From: a virus
Virus record (IMG/VR): IMGVR_UViG_3300028412_000030
Span: 1 to 20,296 of that record
Length of the DNA: 20,296 nucleotides
Strand: one strand, 5' to 3'
How positions within the stretch are numbered: the stretch's first letter is position 1; each line of letters begins with the position of its first letter. The notes under the pieces were generated by a model. It was not told the DNA's origin. It saw nothing but the letters and a program-made list of their open reading frames with translations, and did not search any database. Shown in pieces: positions 7,163 through 14,528 of this stretch. Position numbers and translations under genes: made by a program.

Positions 7163-7645
7163 ATGGGATTTACGCCAGCCCCGAAGATCGCCACCGCGAG
7201 CAAAGCCGCCGCCACGGGGATCTCCATGTCTCTCAGTGAAGGCAGCAAGACGCGGCTGGCAGTCGTGCGCCTCACGTTCAACGCAGAAGCGCAGAACCGC
7301 CTGTTCGGACGCGCCATCAACCCCGAGACGGACCGCATGGAGCTTCTCATCGGTCGCGGGCAGGACGAGGGCCGCGCACAGATCCGCCTCTGCGCAGAAG
7401 GCGACAACGTGATCAAGCGCGGGATCAAGGGCTCCGTCAGCGTGCGCGTCGGGCGATGGGATCTTCTGCCCGAGGGGAAATACCCCGGCAGCGCGTGCAG
7501 GGAGATCGGCGACCCGGAGAAGCAGGGCGACCAAATCGCCGTTCTTCTCATGCTGCCCGATTGGGCCAGCCCGATGAAGCGGCAGATCGCGGCCAAGCAC
7601 GGCATGAGCGCCAAGCGCCATTCGGCGGAAGGTGGCGCGAAATGA
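7163..7645 (+). CDS. Hypothetical protein downstream of portal
   Basis: A 160-residue protein of unknown function. After a Lys/Ala/Ser-rich N-terminus it has alternating hydrophobic strands (TRLAVVRLTFN, ELLIGRGQD, GSVSVRVGRWDLLP), suggesting a small beta-rich fold, and a basic C-terminus. No catalytic motif, signal peptide or membrane helix is visible. AAGGA at 7151-7155 gives the start, and the stop overlaps the next gene as ATGA, so the next product is translationally coupled. The 48-base gap before it is the first real spacer since terS. It sits between portal and scaffold, where podoviruses often have small accessory genes; nothing more can be claimed. Confidence 0.78.
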   Translation: MGFTPAPKIATASKAAATGISMSLSEGSKTRLAVVRLTFNAEAQNRLFGRAINPETDRMELLIGRGQDEGRAQIRLCAEGDNVIKRGIKGSVSVRVGRWDLLPEGKYPGSACREIGDPEKQGDQIAVLLMLPDWASPMKRQIAAKHGMSAKRHSAEGGAK

Positions 7646-8001
7646 GCGACCACGACGACAAGATCGTGAGCCTGACCGGCGATCCGGTGCACTTCAATGC
7701 GCCGGAGGGGCAACTGTTCTCCCCCTCGGATGTCATGGAGGGCACCATGGCATCCGAACCCGTCGAGCTTCTGACGATCGCGCGCCGGCACGACGGGTCT
7801 ATGATCGTGCATGGCACGCACAACATCGCTGCGGCAAACGGCGGGTACATCGTCGAGGAAGGGGCGAAAGACCCCCGGTGCTATCCCGACCGTCGGCACG
7901 CTTTCACCGACGCGACGGACCTGCTGGAAGCCCTGCCCGAGATCCTTGGGCTGGATGGGCTGGCCGTTCAGGTGCGGCGCCTGGCTTATCCCGCCGAGTG
8001 A
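7642..8001 (+). CDS. Hypothetical protein, coupled to the preceding gene
   Basis: A 119-residue acidic protein that I do not recognise. Its middle reads as a beta-rich domain (PVELLTIARRHDGSMIVHG, then NGGYIVEEG), with an Asp/Leu-rich helix near the end (DATDLLEALPEIL). I start it at the ATG at 7642, which overlaps the upstream stop and has GGAAGG at 7627-7632. A longer version of the frame from 7456 lies wholly inside the upstream gene and its extra residues look non-coding. It has no signal peptide or membrane segment. It is followed by a 63-base gap before the scaffold gene. Confidence 0.72.
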   Translation: MSDHDDKIVSLTGDPVHFNAPEGQLFSPSDVMEGTMASEPVELLTIARRHDGSMIVHGTHNIAAANGGYIVEEGAKDPRCYPDRRHAFTDATDLLEALPEILGLDGLAVQVRRLAYPAE

Positions 8002-8008
8002 ACTTCCG

Positions 8009-8035
8009 TTGACGTGTTTTCTCGCGGCCTAGACG
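8009..8035 (+). promoter_or_regulatory. Weak candidate promoter before the scaffold gene
   Basis: In the 63-base gap, TTGACG (8009-8014) matches five of six bases of the sigma70 -35 box, and TAGACG (8030-8035) is a poor -10 after 15 bases. This is one of few places in the late operon with room for a promoter. The call rests on the -35 alone and may be chance. Confidence 0.2.
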
Positions 8036-8064
8036 ACCTCTGACCAACGAAAGGAGCCAACACC

Positions 8065-9057
8065 ATGGCAAACGACAAAGACGACGATCTCGAACTTCTC
8101 ACCGACGAAGAGCGCGCGGCGCTTGAGGCTGACGAAGGCGAGGAAATCGACGGCAGCGCATCGCTGACCGGCGAAGACACCCAGCAATGGGTCGACAATG
8201 GCTGGGCGCGCGAGCATGCGCACAAGGATGACTCTGCCGAAGACGTCGAGGCGCAGGCCGCGTCCGGTGACGAAAGCGACGAGGATGGTTCCGACGAGGA
8301 CGCTGAAGGCGCGGACGCCGCCGCCGAGGATGATCCTGAGCCGGAAAAGGCCGCCGAGCCTGACGCCGCTGCGCCGCAGCCGCGCGATCCCAAGCAGGTG
8401 CAGACGCCGCAGCACGACGCGCAGATGAAAGACCTGCGCGACAAGCGCACCGACCTGTTCCAGAAGTTCAACGATGGCGAGATCGACGAGCAGGAGTTTG
8501 CGGAGCAGGAAGGCGAGATCCAGACGCAGGCCGAGTCCATCATCGAGGAACGCGCGACCTACCGCCAGCGCGTCGCCGCCGAAGAAACGCAATGGGACAA
8601 TGCCGTCGCGAGCTACTTCAAGGCGTTCCCCGACCTCAAGGCCGACCAGGCGGTGATGTCGGCCCTCGACGCCGAGGTGAAAGACGTCACCAGCAACCCG
8701 GCCTACTCCAAGCTCAGTTTCGAGCAACAGCTTTCCCTGGCGCATCGCCGGCTTGAAGCTACCGCCGAAGACCTTGGTCTGTCCAACGTGCCGCCCAGCA
8801 AGAAGGCGGCGAAGAAAGACCCCGCGCCGCAGCAGAAGAAGGCCGCGAAGAAGGAAGAGGACGGCAAGGAGCTTCATACACCGCCGCAGACCCTCGCCCG
8901 CGTGCCGGCGTCCAAGGTCAGCGACGAGGGGGACAGCAAGTTCGCATATCTGCAGCGCATGATGAACGACCGAAACGCGCATCCCGACGATATCGAGGCC
9001 GAGATCGCCAAGTTGTCGGACGCTGAGCGGGACGAGTTCTCTTCGGCGAACCTCTGA
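8065..9057 (+). CDS. Putative capsid scaffolding protein
   Basis: A 330-residue, highly charged protein in the place expected for the scaffold that guides procapsid assembly. Residues 1-105 are extremely Asp/Glu/Ala-rich and low in complexity. Residues about 118-190 form a helical, coiled-coil-like region (MKDLRDKRTDLFQKFNDGEI, then EQEGEIQTQAESIIEER). Residues 245-268 carry a basic patch with the motif KKAAKK twice (246-251 and 258-263), and the C-terminus is a short helical segment (AEIAKLSDAERDEF). Scaffolds of other phages also combine helical, acidic and basic C-terminal parts, the last contacting capsid protein. AAGGAG at 8050-8055 is a strong ribosome site, fitting a product needed in large amounts. 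Assignment rests on composition and gene order, not on a diagnostic motif. Confidence 0.75.
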   Translation: MANDKDDDLELLTDEERAALEADEGEEIDGSASLTGEDTQQWVDNGWAREHAHKDDSAEDVEAQAASGDESDEDGSDEDAEGADAAAEDDPEPEKAAEPDAAAPQPRDPKQVQTPQHDAQMKDLRDKRTDLFQKFNDGEIDEQEFAEQEGEIQTQAESIIEERATYRQRVAAEETQWDNAVASYFKAFPDLKADQAVMSALDAEVKDVTSNPAYSKLSFEQQLSLAHRRLEATAEDLGLSNVPPSKKAAKKDPAPQQKKAAKKEEDGKELHTPPQTLARVPASKVSDEGDSKFAYLQRMMNDRNAHPDDIEAEIAKLSDAERDEFSSANL

Positions 9058-9089
9058 CCCTCAAGCCCCTGCCATAAGGACACGCCCGC

Positions 9090-9296
9090 ATGCTGGTTTT
9101 GAAGTTGAAGAAGAGTGACGTGGTGCGCATCGGCGACATAACCTTGGAAATCAAGGACGCCGGCGCCGGGCGTGTCCGCATCGCCTTCGGGGCCCCGGAT
9201 CATGTGTCGATCCGCAATGAACCCGGTGATCCAGAAGAGATCGACGCGTGCGGCGATGACCCACCCCGCGCGGTGATAATCGGGCCGGCAGACTAG
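9090..9296 (+). CDS. csrA: CsrA-like RNA-binding translational regulator
   Basis: A 68-residue protein matching the carbon storage regulator CsrA/RsmA, a small dimeric protein that binds GGA motifs in mRNA leaders and alters translation or stability. Diagnostic features are the N-terminal MLVLKLKKSDVVRIGD, aligning with CsrA beta-1 and the following IGD, and VRIAFGAPDHVSI, aligning with the VRIGVNAPKEVSV segment. Leu4, important for RNA contact in E. coli CsrA, is kept. The position of Arg44 appears as Asn43, with Arg42 one place earlier in the His43 position, so the RNA-binding edge is altered. The Arg6/Arg7 pair is also replaced (Leu6, Lys7). After residue 45 the C-terminus is acidic and unlike bacterial CsrA. 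AAGGA at 9076-9080 is the ribosome site and a strong terminator directly follows. Family assignment is good; RNA specificity is unknown. Confidence 0.85.
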   Translation: MLVLKLKKSDVVRIGDITLEIKDAGAGRVRIAFGAPDHVSIRNEPGDPEEIDACGDDPPRAVIIGPAD

Positions 9297-9319
9297 GGGG
9301 CGCAAAGCCCCCTTTTTTT
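9296..9319 (+). terminator. Strong intrinsic terminator after csrA
   Basis: GGGGGC (9296-9301) pairs perfectly with GCCCCC (9307-9312) around a five-base loop GCAAA and is followed by seven T residues (9313-9319). The stem begins at the last base of the csrA stop codon. This is a textbook Rho-independent terminator and would cut most transcription just before the major capsid gene. Confidence 0.92.
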
Positions 9320-9401
9320 CGGACACAACATATGGTATGCAAGACGCACGCTAGGCGCATGATGTGCTTATGCAGGTCTCAAACCCGCATGAGGAATCGT
9401 T

Positions 9402-10496
9402 ATGCCCCAAACCATCATCCCCTTTGGCGACGTCAAGGCCCAGAAGAAATGGTCCTCGAATCTCGCCGTCGACTCCGTCAAAAAGAGCTACTTTTCCAAG
9501 AAGTTCATTGGCAAGGGCGAAAACAACGTCATCGAACAGAAGACGGATCTCGAAACCGAGCAGGGCGAGCGCATCAGCTTTGACCTGTCCGTGCAGCTGC
9601 GCGGCAAGCCGACCAGCGGTGACAACCGCGTGAAAGGCAAGGAAGAGAGCCTCAAGTTCTACACCGACGAGGTCATCATCGACCAGCTGCGGCACTCGGT
9701 CTCCGCCGGTGGCCGGATGACGCGCAAGCGCACCGCGCACGACATGCGCACCACGGGCCGCAACCGTCTCGGCGATTACTGGTCGAAATACATGGACGAG
9801 CTGATGTTCATCTATCTGTCCGGCGTCCGCGGCATCAACCAGGAGTTCATCGAGGACACCGACTATGCCGGCCACGCAGGCAACGCCCTGCAGACACCCG
9901 ATGCGCAGCACATGATTTACGGCGGCTCGGCCGTGTCGAAAGCGACGATCACCAATTCGGACAAGATGAGCCGGAAGCTGATCGAGCGCGCCGTCACCAA
10001 GGCCCGCATGATGCGCGCCACCGACCCCGATACCGCCAACATGATGCCGGTCAGTGTCGAGGGCGAGGATCGCTACGTCACGGTCATGTCTCCCAACCAA
10101 GAGCAGGACATGCGCACCGAGGAAGGGTCGGGCTGGCTCGAGATCCAGAAGGCCGCCGCTGCGGCCGAGGGTCGCAACAACCCGATCTTCAAGGGTGGTC
10201 TCGGGATGATCAACAACGTGATCCTGCACAGCCACGAGCGCGTGATCCGCTTCGACGACTACGGGACCGGCAGCGACCTTCCCGCCGCACGTGGGCTTTT
10301 CATGGGTCGCCAAGCGGCCGTCTGCGCCTACGGCACGACCGCAGGCCAGCGGTACATGTGGAAGGAAGAGGTCGACGATTACGACAACACGCCGAGCATC
10401 GCCTGCGGTACGATTGTCGGCCTGAAGAAGACCCGGTTCAACGGGCGCGACTTCGGGGTGATGGCGATCGACACCTACGCCAAGCCCGAGAACTAA
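9402..10496 (+). CDS. Major capsid protein, N4-gp56 family
   Basis: The 364-residue main building block of the icosahedral head, matching the N4-gp56 family of HK97-fold capsid proteins. Supporting stretches are the N-terminal KKSYFSKKFIGKGENNVIEQ, the segment TEQGERISFDLSVQLRGKPT, the DEVIIDQLRHSV helix, ARMMRATDPDTANMMPV, and the C-terminal GGLGMINNVILHSHERVI followed by ARGLFMGRQAAVCAYG. No pro-domain is evident, as usual when a separate scaffold exists. GAGGA at 9391-9395 lies before the ATG. An 80-base spacer with a terminator at its start separates it from csrA, so a separate promoter, or read-through, is needed to give the high expression of a capsid gene. I see no clear sigma70 promoter in that spacer. 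Confidence 0.93.
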   Translation: MPQTIIPFGDVKAQKKWSSNLAVDSVKKSYFSKKFIGKGENNVIEQKTDLETEQGERISFDLSVQLRGKPTSGDNRVKGKEESLKFYTDEVIIDQLRHSVSAGGRMTRKRTAHDMRTTGRNRLGDYWSKYMDELMFIYLSGVRGINQEFIEDTDYAGHAGNALQTPDAQHMIYGGSAVSKATITNSDKMSRKLIERAVTKARMMRATDPDTANMMPVSVEGEDRYVTVMSPNQEQDMRTEEGSGWLEIQKAAAAAEGRNNPIFKGGLGMINNVILHSHERVIRFDDYGTGSDLPAARGLFMGRQAAVCAYGTTAGQRYMWKEEVDDYDNTPSIACGTIVGLKKTRFNGRDFGVMAIDTYAKPEN

Positions 10497-10505
10497 AGAC
10501 CGACG

Positions 10506-10525
10506 CGGGCGCCTCCGGGCGCCCG
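10506..10525 (+). other. Stable GC hairpin after the capsid gene
   Basis: CGGGCGCC (10506-10513) and GGCGCCCG (10518-10525) form a perfect eight-base-pair stem with loop TCCG. No T run follows, so it is not a standard terminator. A hairpin ten bases after the capsid stop could protect the 3' end of the capsid message or partly reduce downstream transcription. The palindrome CTGACGTCAG lies at 10534-10543 before the next ribosome site. Confidence 0.6.
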
Positions 10526-10564
10526 TGCCGCCCCTGACGTCAGCCTGAAACAAAGGATAGACCC

Positions 10565-11005
10565 ATGCTGAAACAGAACGACTTCGCATATGGTCGCGCC
10601 AATCAACCCGTGGGCTATTCCTCGGGCCTCGTCTGCGCCGCCATTCTGACCTACGACTTCCCTGTCGACTTCACCAGCGCGGATGACGTGCTCGAAATCG
10701 GCTTCGTGCCGGGCGGGGCCCAGATCGTCGGCGCCACGCTGATCGGCGAAGGTCTCGGGGCCATCACCGCAGATATTGGCGTGCTCGACGGCGAAGCGGG
10801 GTCCACCGATTCCGGCCGCGCGCTGACCACCGATCTGATCTTCGATGGCGTGTCCGTCAACGACAACGAGGCCCCTGCCACCGTACTGGACTGCCTCGCC
10901 GTCGGGCGCACCAACGACCACCGCGGGCTGGGCGTGACCCTGAGCGGCAATGTGACCGTCGGTTCCGGCAAGAAACTGACCGTCGTCCTTCATTACGTCC
11001 ACTGA
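10565..11005 (+). CDS. Probable head decoration or capsid-associated protein
   Basis: A 146-residue protein directly after the major capsid gene. It is rich in Gly, Ala, Val, Thr and short beta-like strands (LTYDFPVDF, VLEIGFVPGGAQIVGATLIG, GVTLSGNVTV, KLTVVLHYVH), with no charged low-complexity region or membrane segment. Small beta proteins in this position in N4-gp56-type phages are commonly structural, so a decoration or head-stabilising role is likely, but I recognise no diagnostic motif. AAAGGAT at 10552-10558 is the ribosome site. It stands in its own interval bounded by two hairpins (10506-10525 and 11021-11042), which would allow its message level to be set separately from the capsid gene. 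Confidence 0.7.
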   Translation: MLKQNDFAYGRANQPVGYSSGLVCAAILTYDFPVDFTSADDVLEIGFVPGGAQIVGATLIGEGLGAITADIGVLDGEAGSTDSGRALTTDLIFDGVSVNDNEAPATVLDCLAVGRTNDHRGLGVTLSGNVTVGSGKKLTVVLHYVH

Positions 11006-11020
11006 TCTCGGACGCGATCT

Positions 11021-11045
11021 GGCCGTCCCTCGCGGGGCGGCCTTT
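11021..11045 (+). terminator. Terminator-like hairpin with short T run
   Basis: GGCCGTCCC (11021-11029) pairs with GGGGCGGCC (11034-11042) around TCGC, a nine-pair stem with one G-U pair. Only three T residues follow (11043-11045), then CCCC. It could terminate partially and so reduce transcription of tail genes relative to the capsid genes. The stem is clear; terminator strength is uncertain. Confidence 0.5.
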
Positions 11046-11068
11046 CCCCATTCCAGGAGTCCAGCAAG

Positions 11069-11536
11069 ATGCTGATCATCTCGAAAATCGAGCGCGTCGG
11101 CGGTACCCGCGTCAGCCTTGACGGCGCCGAATACCTCTTCGAAGAGCGCGAGGCCGGCGGCCCGCATATCTGCGACGTCGAGAACGACGCGCACGCGAAG
11201 CGCCTTCTGTCCATCCCCGAGGGGTTTGCCGCGGCTGATGGCTCATTCCCCATGCGCGCCGTCGCGGCTGATGCCGAAACCACGTTTCTGGCGACGCCGG
11301 TTGATGAACCGCAGCCCGACGACACCGCGCCCGAAGGCGATGGGATCGAATCCGTGGACGATGAAAGCGACGACGTTCAGGACACAGCGCCCGAGGATGA
11401 CGGGCTCGACGATTACGACGAGGGCTCGCTTGCACAGGCATACCGCGACGAGTTCATGCAGAAGCCGCACCACAAGATGAAGAGCGACCGCATCATCCGC
11501 GAGATCCGTGAGGCCCGCGCCGCGCGGGCCAACTGA
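11069..11536 (+). CDS. Hypothetical acidic protein of the head-tail region
   Basis: A 155-residue protein in three parts. Residues 1-55 look like a small beta domain (MLIISKIERVGGTRVSL, DGAEYLFEE, PHICDVENDAHAKRLLSIPE). Residues about 78-118 are an Asp/Glu-rich linker. Residues 119-155 form a basic helical tail (AYRDEFMQKPHHKMKSDRII, then REIREARAARAN). The first part resembles small conserved phage structural proteins lying between capsid and adaptor genes, but I cannot name a family. AGGAG at 11055-11059 is the ribosome site. The layout suggests a virion or assembly component with a flexible joint; this is inference. Confidence 0.72.
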   Translation: MLIISKIERVGGTRVSLDGAEYLFEEREAGGPHICDVENDAHAKRLLSIPEGFAAADGSFPMRAVAADAETTFLATPVDEPQPDDTAPEGDGIESVDDESDDVQDTAPEDDGLDDYDEGSLAQAYRDEFMQKPHHKMKSDRIIREIREARAARAN

Positions 11537-11547
11537 GGGACGGCGCC

Positions 11548-12240
11548 ATGCCGGCCCTGATCGCAAAGGACGTGCTCGAGCGCGCGCAGACCTTTCTGCA
11601 AGACCCCGACGCCGTGCGGTGGCCGATTCTCGAACTGGCCACCGCGCTCAATGACGCGCTCTTGGAAATCTGCCTGGTCAAGCCATCCGCCTGCGCGGAG
11701 ACGGTCATCCTCAACCTGCAGCCCGGCACTTTGCAGAAGCTCGAGGCCGATCAGGCGCAGTTCCTGCGCGCCGTTTGCAACATCACCAGCGCGGCAGAGG
11801 CGCCGCGCGCCGCCGGCCCGGCCATCACACCGATCGAGCGCGACGCCTTGGACAACCAAATCCCCGGCTGGCACGCCGCCGCCACCTACCCGCGCACGTC
11901 GCTGGTGCAGCACGTCATCACCGACCCGATGAATCCGACCGACTTCTACGTGTTCCCGGGCAATGACGGCACCGGGCGCATGGAGGCCATGGTTGCGGTC
12001 ACGCCGACGCTGATCACCATCCCGGGCGACCCGACCGACCTTGCCAGCTACACCGACGAGATCGACCTGAACCCGGTCTACAAGAGCGTGCTTATCGACT
12101 TCATCCTCTACCAAGCCTTCGCCAAGGACATGCAGCTTGCGGGCTCCAGCCAGCGCGCAATGGCATATTACCAGTCCTTCATGACCAAACTCGGCGCGCG
12201 GCGCCAGATCGAGGCCGTGGCGACACCCGACACGACCTGA
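11548..12240 (+). CDS. Putative head-tail adaptor protein (DUF6682-like)
   Basis: A 230-residue protein resembling the phage adaptor family annotated as DUF6682. Features are the N-terminal helix with VRWPILELATALNDALLEIC, then LNLQPGTLQKLEADQAQFLR followed by VCNITS, a central WHAAATYPRTSLVQHVITD, and DPMNPTDFYVFPGNDGTG. The C-terminal half has helices ending SSQRAMAYYQSFMTKLGA, a pattern shared with connector proteins that bind below the portal. Such proteins extend the portal ring and receive the tail. GAGGGA at 11535-11540 precedes the ATG, overlapping the end of the previous gene. Family resemblance is from memory of conserved motifs; a profile comparison would settle it. Confidence 0.72.
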   Translation: MPALIAKDVLERAQTFLQDPDAVRWPILELATALNDALLEICLVKPSACAETVILNLQPGTLQKLEADQAQFLRAVCNITSAAEAPRAAGPAITPIERDALDNQIPGWHAAATYPRTSLVQHVITDPMNPTDFYVFPGNDGTGRMEAMVAVTPTLITIPGDPTDLASYTDEIDLNPVYKSVLIDFILYQAFAKDMQLAGSSQRAMAYYQSFMTKLGARRQIEAVATPDTT

Positions 12241-12261
12241 CACCAGACAGGAGGCCCCGCC

Positions 12262-12924
12262 ATGGCAACCCCCATGACCAACCTGACCACCTTCCTGCAT
12301 CTGGTGAACCCGCACGCTCCGGGTGCCGCCTCCCAACAGATGCTGCAAGCGTTGCGGCAATCAGCGATCGAGTTCTGCGAGCGCACGCGATGCTGGCGCC
12401 ACCGGGCCGAGATCGACCTGACCGAACAGGGTCAGGCCATTGTCGCGCCGGATGAGTCCGAGATCCATGAGATCGAGCGCGCCGAGTTCAACGATATGCG
12501 CCTGACGCCCGTGCAGTTTGACGATGTGCCGTTCGAGGACATCGACACCAGCGCCGGCACCACGCCGGCCATGATCACGCAGGAGATGTTCAACCAGGTG
12601 TCGATCGTGCCCTTCGAGGCCGGGACATTGAAGGTTTCGCTGATCCTCAAGCCGCGCCACGGTGACGACATGCAGATCGGCGCGGACGGGTTTCTGCAGA
12701 ACGCCTATGACAGCGTGCCGGCGTTCCTGCACTCGCGCTATTCGGAAACCATCGCCGCCGGCGCCATTGCGCGCCTTCTCGTCATGCCGCAGCAGCCGTT
12801 CACCAACCCGGATCTTGCCATGCTGCATGGCCGGCGCTTCGACCAGGGCGTCGACAATGCCAACGGCGCTCGCGTGCGCGGGCAGCACCGCGCCCGGCCG
12901 CGTTCGCGCGCGGCGTTCTTCTGA
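12262..12924 (+). CDS. Putative head-tail connector protein
   Basis: A 220-residue protein with the pattern QSAIEFCERTRCWRHRAEID near the N-terminus, a beta middle part (GTLKVSLILKPRHGDD), and a helical part AFLHSRYSETIAAGAIARLL. The last 25 residues are Arg-rich and end in AFF. The FCERTxxW pattern occurs in conserved phage structural proteins that sit next to adaptor genes, which supports a place in the connector or tail stem. AGGAGG at 12249-12254 is an ideal ribosome site. It lies 21 bases after the adaptor candidate and 11 before the next gene, in one operon. I cannot name the exact family; function rests on motif memory and context. Confidence 0.65.
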   Translation: MATPMTNLTTFLHLVNPHAPGAASQQMLQALRQSAIEFCERTRCWRHRAEIDLTEQGQAIVAPDESEIHEIERAEFNDMRLTPVQFDDVPFEDIDTSAGTTPAMITQEMFNQVSIVPFEAGTLKVSLILKPRHGDDMQIGADGFLQNAYDSVPAFLHSRYSETIAAGAIARLLVMPQQPFTNPDLAMLHGRRFDQGVDNANGARVRGQHRARPRSRAAFF

Positions 12925-12935
12925 GGGAGTGAACC

Positions 12936-14525
12936 ATGCGCATGCGCCTCAACACCTTCCAAGGCGAATACCCGCGGCTCTACAAGACGCTGTTGCCCGA
13001 GGGCGCCGCACAGGTCGCGCTAGACACCAACCACGAGCGCGGCACCATCAAGGCGCTGCATGACGATCTGGCGCTGCATGACGCCGGGGCGACGCCGCCG
13101 GTGGATTTCTACCTGCATAACGGCGCGACATGGCTGACCTTCGACAAGAATGTCGACGTGGTGCCGGGGCCGGTGGCCGATGACCGGCTTTACATCACGC
13201 GCGAGAACGACGTCCCGATCGTCAAGGTCATGAGTGATGGCGGGGCCGAGTATCCGCTTGCTTTGCCAACCCCGCCCGCGCCGCCGATCACGTCCATCGC
13301 CACCGATTCCGGCGCGACGCAAGAGTCCGAAGTGCTGTTCGTCTATACGTGGGTCTCGAGCCTCGACGAAGAGAGCATTCCGAGCCCGCCCAGCACGCCG
13401 CTTGCCGTGCCCGATGGCAGCACGGTCGAGATCAGCCTGATCGACCAGCCGCCGAGTGGGAGCCGGATCAATCGCGTGCGCATCTACCGCAGCCAAACGA
13501 CCGCGCTGGGCGCGACCGAGTTCTTTTTCGTGAAGGAACTCGAGGCCGCGACCAACCTCTATGTGAACGACCTCGACACCGATCCTCTGCAAGAATTGCT
13601 CGCGAGCGCCAATTACGACCCGCCGGTCGACGATCTCCGCGGCATCACAGGCATGCAATCGGGGATGATAGCCGCGTTCGCCGGCAAATCGCTCTATTTC
13701 TGCGAGCCGTACAGGCCGCATGCGTGGCCGCTGAGTTACGAGTTGATCAGCGAAAACCCGATCGTCGGCTTGGCCGCGTTCGGCTCAATGCTGGCCGTCC
13801 TGACGACGGGCGAGCCCTATGTCGTCCAAGGCACCGCGCCCGAGAACCTGATCATGGAAAAGATCGAGCAGAGCGCGCCATGCGTGTCCAAGGATGGCAT
13901 TGTCGATCTTGGCTATGCGGCAGCCTATCCCAGCACGGACGGGCTGATCACCTTGTCGCAGTCGGGCGGCGCGCAGAACATCACCCGCGGCCTGTTCGAG
14001 CGCGACCAATGGCGCGAATTCCGGCCCGAGACGTTCAGCGCCGGGCGACGCGATGGATCCTACGTGTTCAGCTTTGACCCGGGCGACGGCGGCGGACGAC
14101 AGACGGCGATGATCGCCTTAAGCGCGGACCAGCCGAGCTACATTCGCACGTCCAACGGCGCGGAAAAGCTGCGCTTTGACGTCTATACCGGCAACCTGCA
14201 TTTCATCGACGGGTCCGCGATCATCCAGGAGTTCGCCAGCAGCCAAGCCGGCTACATCGCGGCCGATTGGCAATCGTCGCAGTTTCACCTGCCGACCCTG
14301 ACGAGTTTCGGCGTGCTTCTTGTCGAGGGCGATGCTCTGGATGACCCGTCCGCGTTTGAGGCGATCGTCTACCGCGACGGGCAGGAACACACCACGATCA
14401 CCAAGATGAACGAGCCCTGCCGGCTCAAGGACGGGCTCGGGCGCCGCTGGTCGGTGAGGGTCAAGGGCAAGGTCGAGATTAGCCGGATCACCCTGGCGGG
14501 CGAAGTCACAGAGATATGGGGCTGA
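12936..14525 (+). CDS. Tail/stabilisation structural protein
   Basis: A 529-residue virion protein. The N-terminus (MRMRLNTFQGEYPRLYKTLL) and the central core with GMIAAFAGKSLYFCEPYRPH, then GLAAFGSMLAVLTTGEPYVV, SAPCVSKDGIVDLGYAAAY and STDGLITLS, are a conserved block found in short-tailed phages as a tail or stabilisation protein; repeated strand patterns suggest a beta-propeller-like fold. Residues about 110-195 (PPAPPITSIATDSG onward, with VLFVYTWVSSLDEESIPSPP) look like a fibronectin type III-like module. GAGGGA at 12924-12929 is the ribosome site. A second in-frame ATG two codons later is an equally possible start. Its place between connector candidates and fibre fits a tail-tube or nozzle role; the exact role is inferred. 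Confidence 0.8.
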   Translation: MRMRLNTFQGEYPRLYKTLLPEGAAQVALDTNHERGTIKALHDDLALHDAGATPPVDFYLHNGATWLTFDKNVDVVPGPVADDRLYITRENDVPIVKVMSDGGAEYPLALPTPPAPPITSIATDSGATQESEVLFVYTWVSSLDEESIPSPPSTPLAVPDGSTVEISLIDQPPSGSRINRVRIYRSQTTALGATEFFFVKELEAATNLYVNDLDTDPLQELLASANYDPPVDDLRGITGMQSGMIAAFAGKSLYFCEPYRPHAWPLSYELISENPIVGLAAFGSMLAVLTTGEPYVVQGTAPENLIMEKIEQSAPCVSKDGIVDLGYAAAYPSTDGLITLSQSGGAQNITRGLFERDQWREFRPETFSAGRRDGSYVFSFDPGDGGGRQTAMIALSADQPSYIRTSNGAEKLRFDVYTGNLHFIDGSAIIQEFASSQAGYIAADWQSSQFHLPTLTSFGVLLVEGDALDDPSAFEAIVYRDGQEHTTITKMNEPCRLKDGLGRRWSVRVKGKVEISRITLAGEVTEIWG

Positions 14526-14528
14526 CGC

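Noticed and set aside
9351-10589. 412-codon minus-strand frame opposite the capsid gene
   Set aside because: It mirrors the codon bias of the secure capsid gene, spans non-coding spacers on both sides and resembles no protein family.
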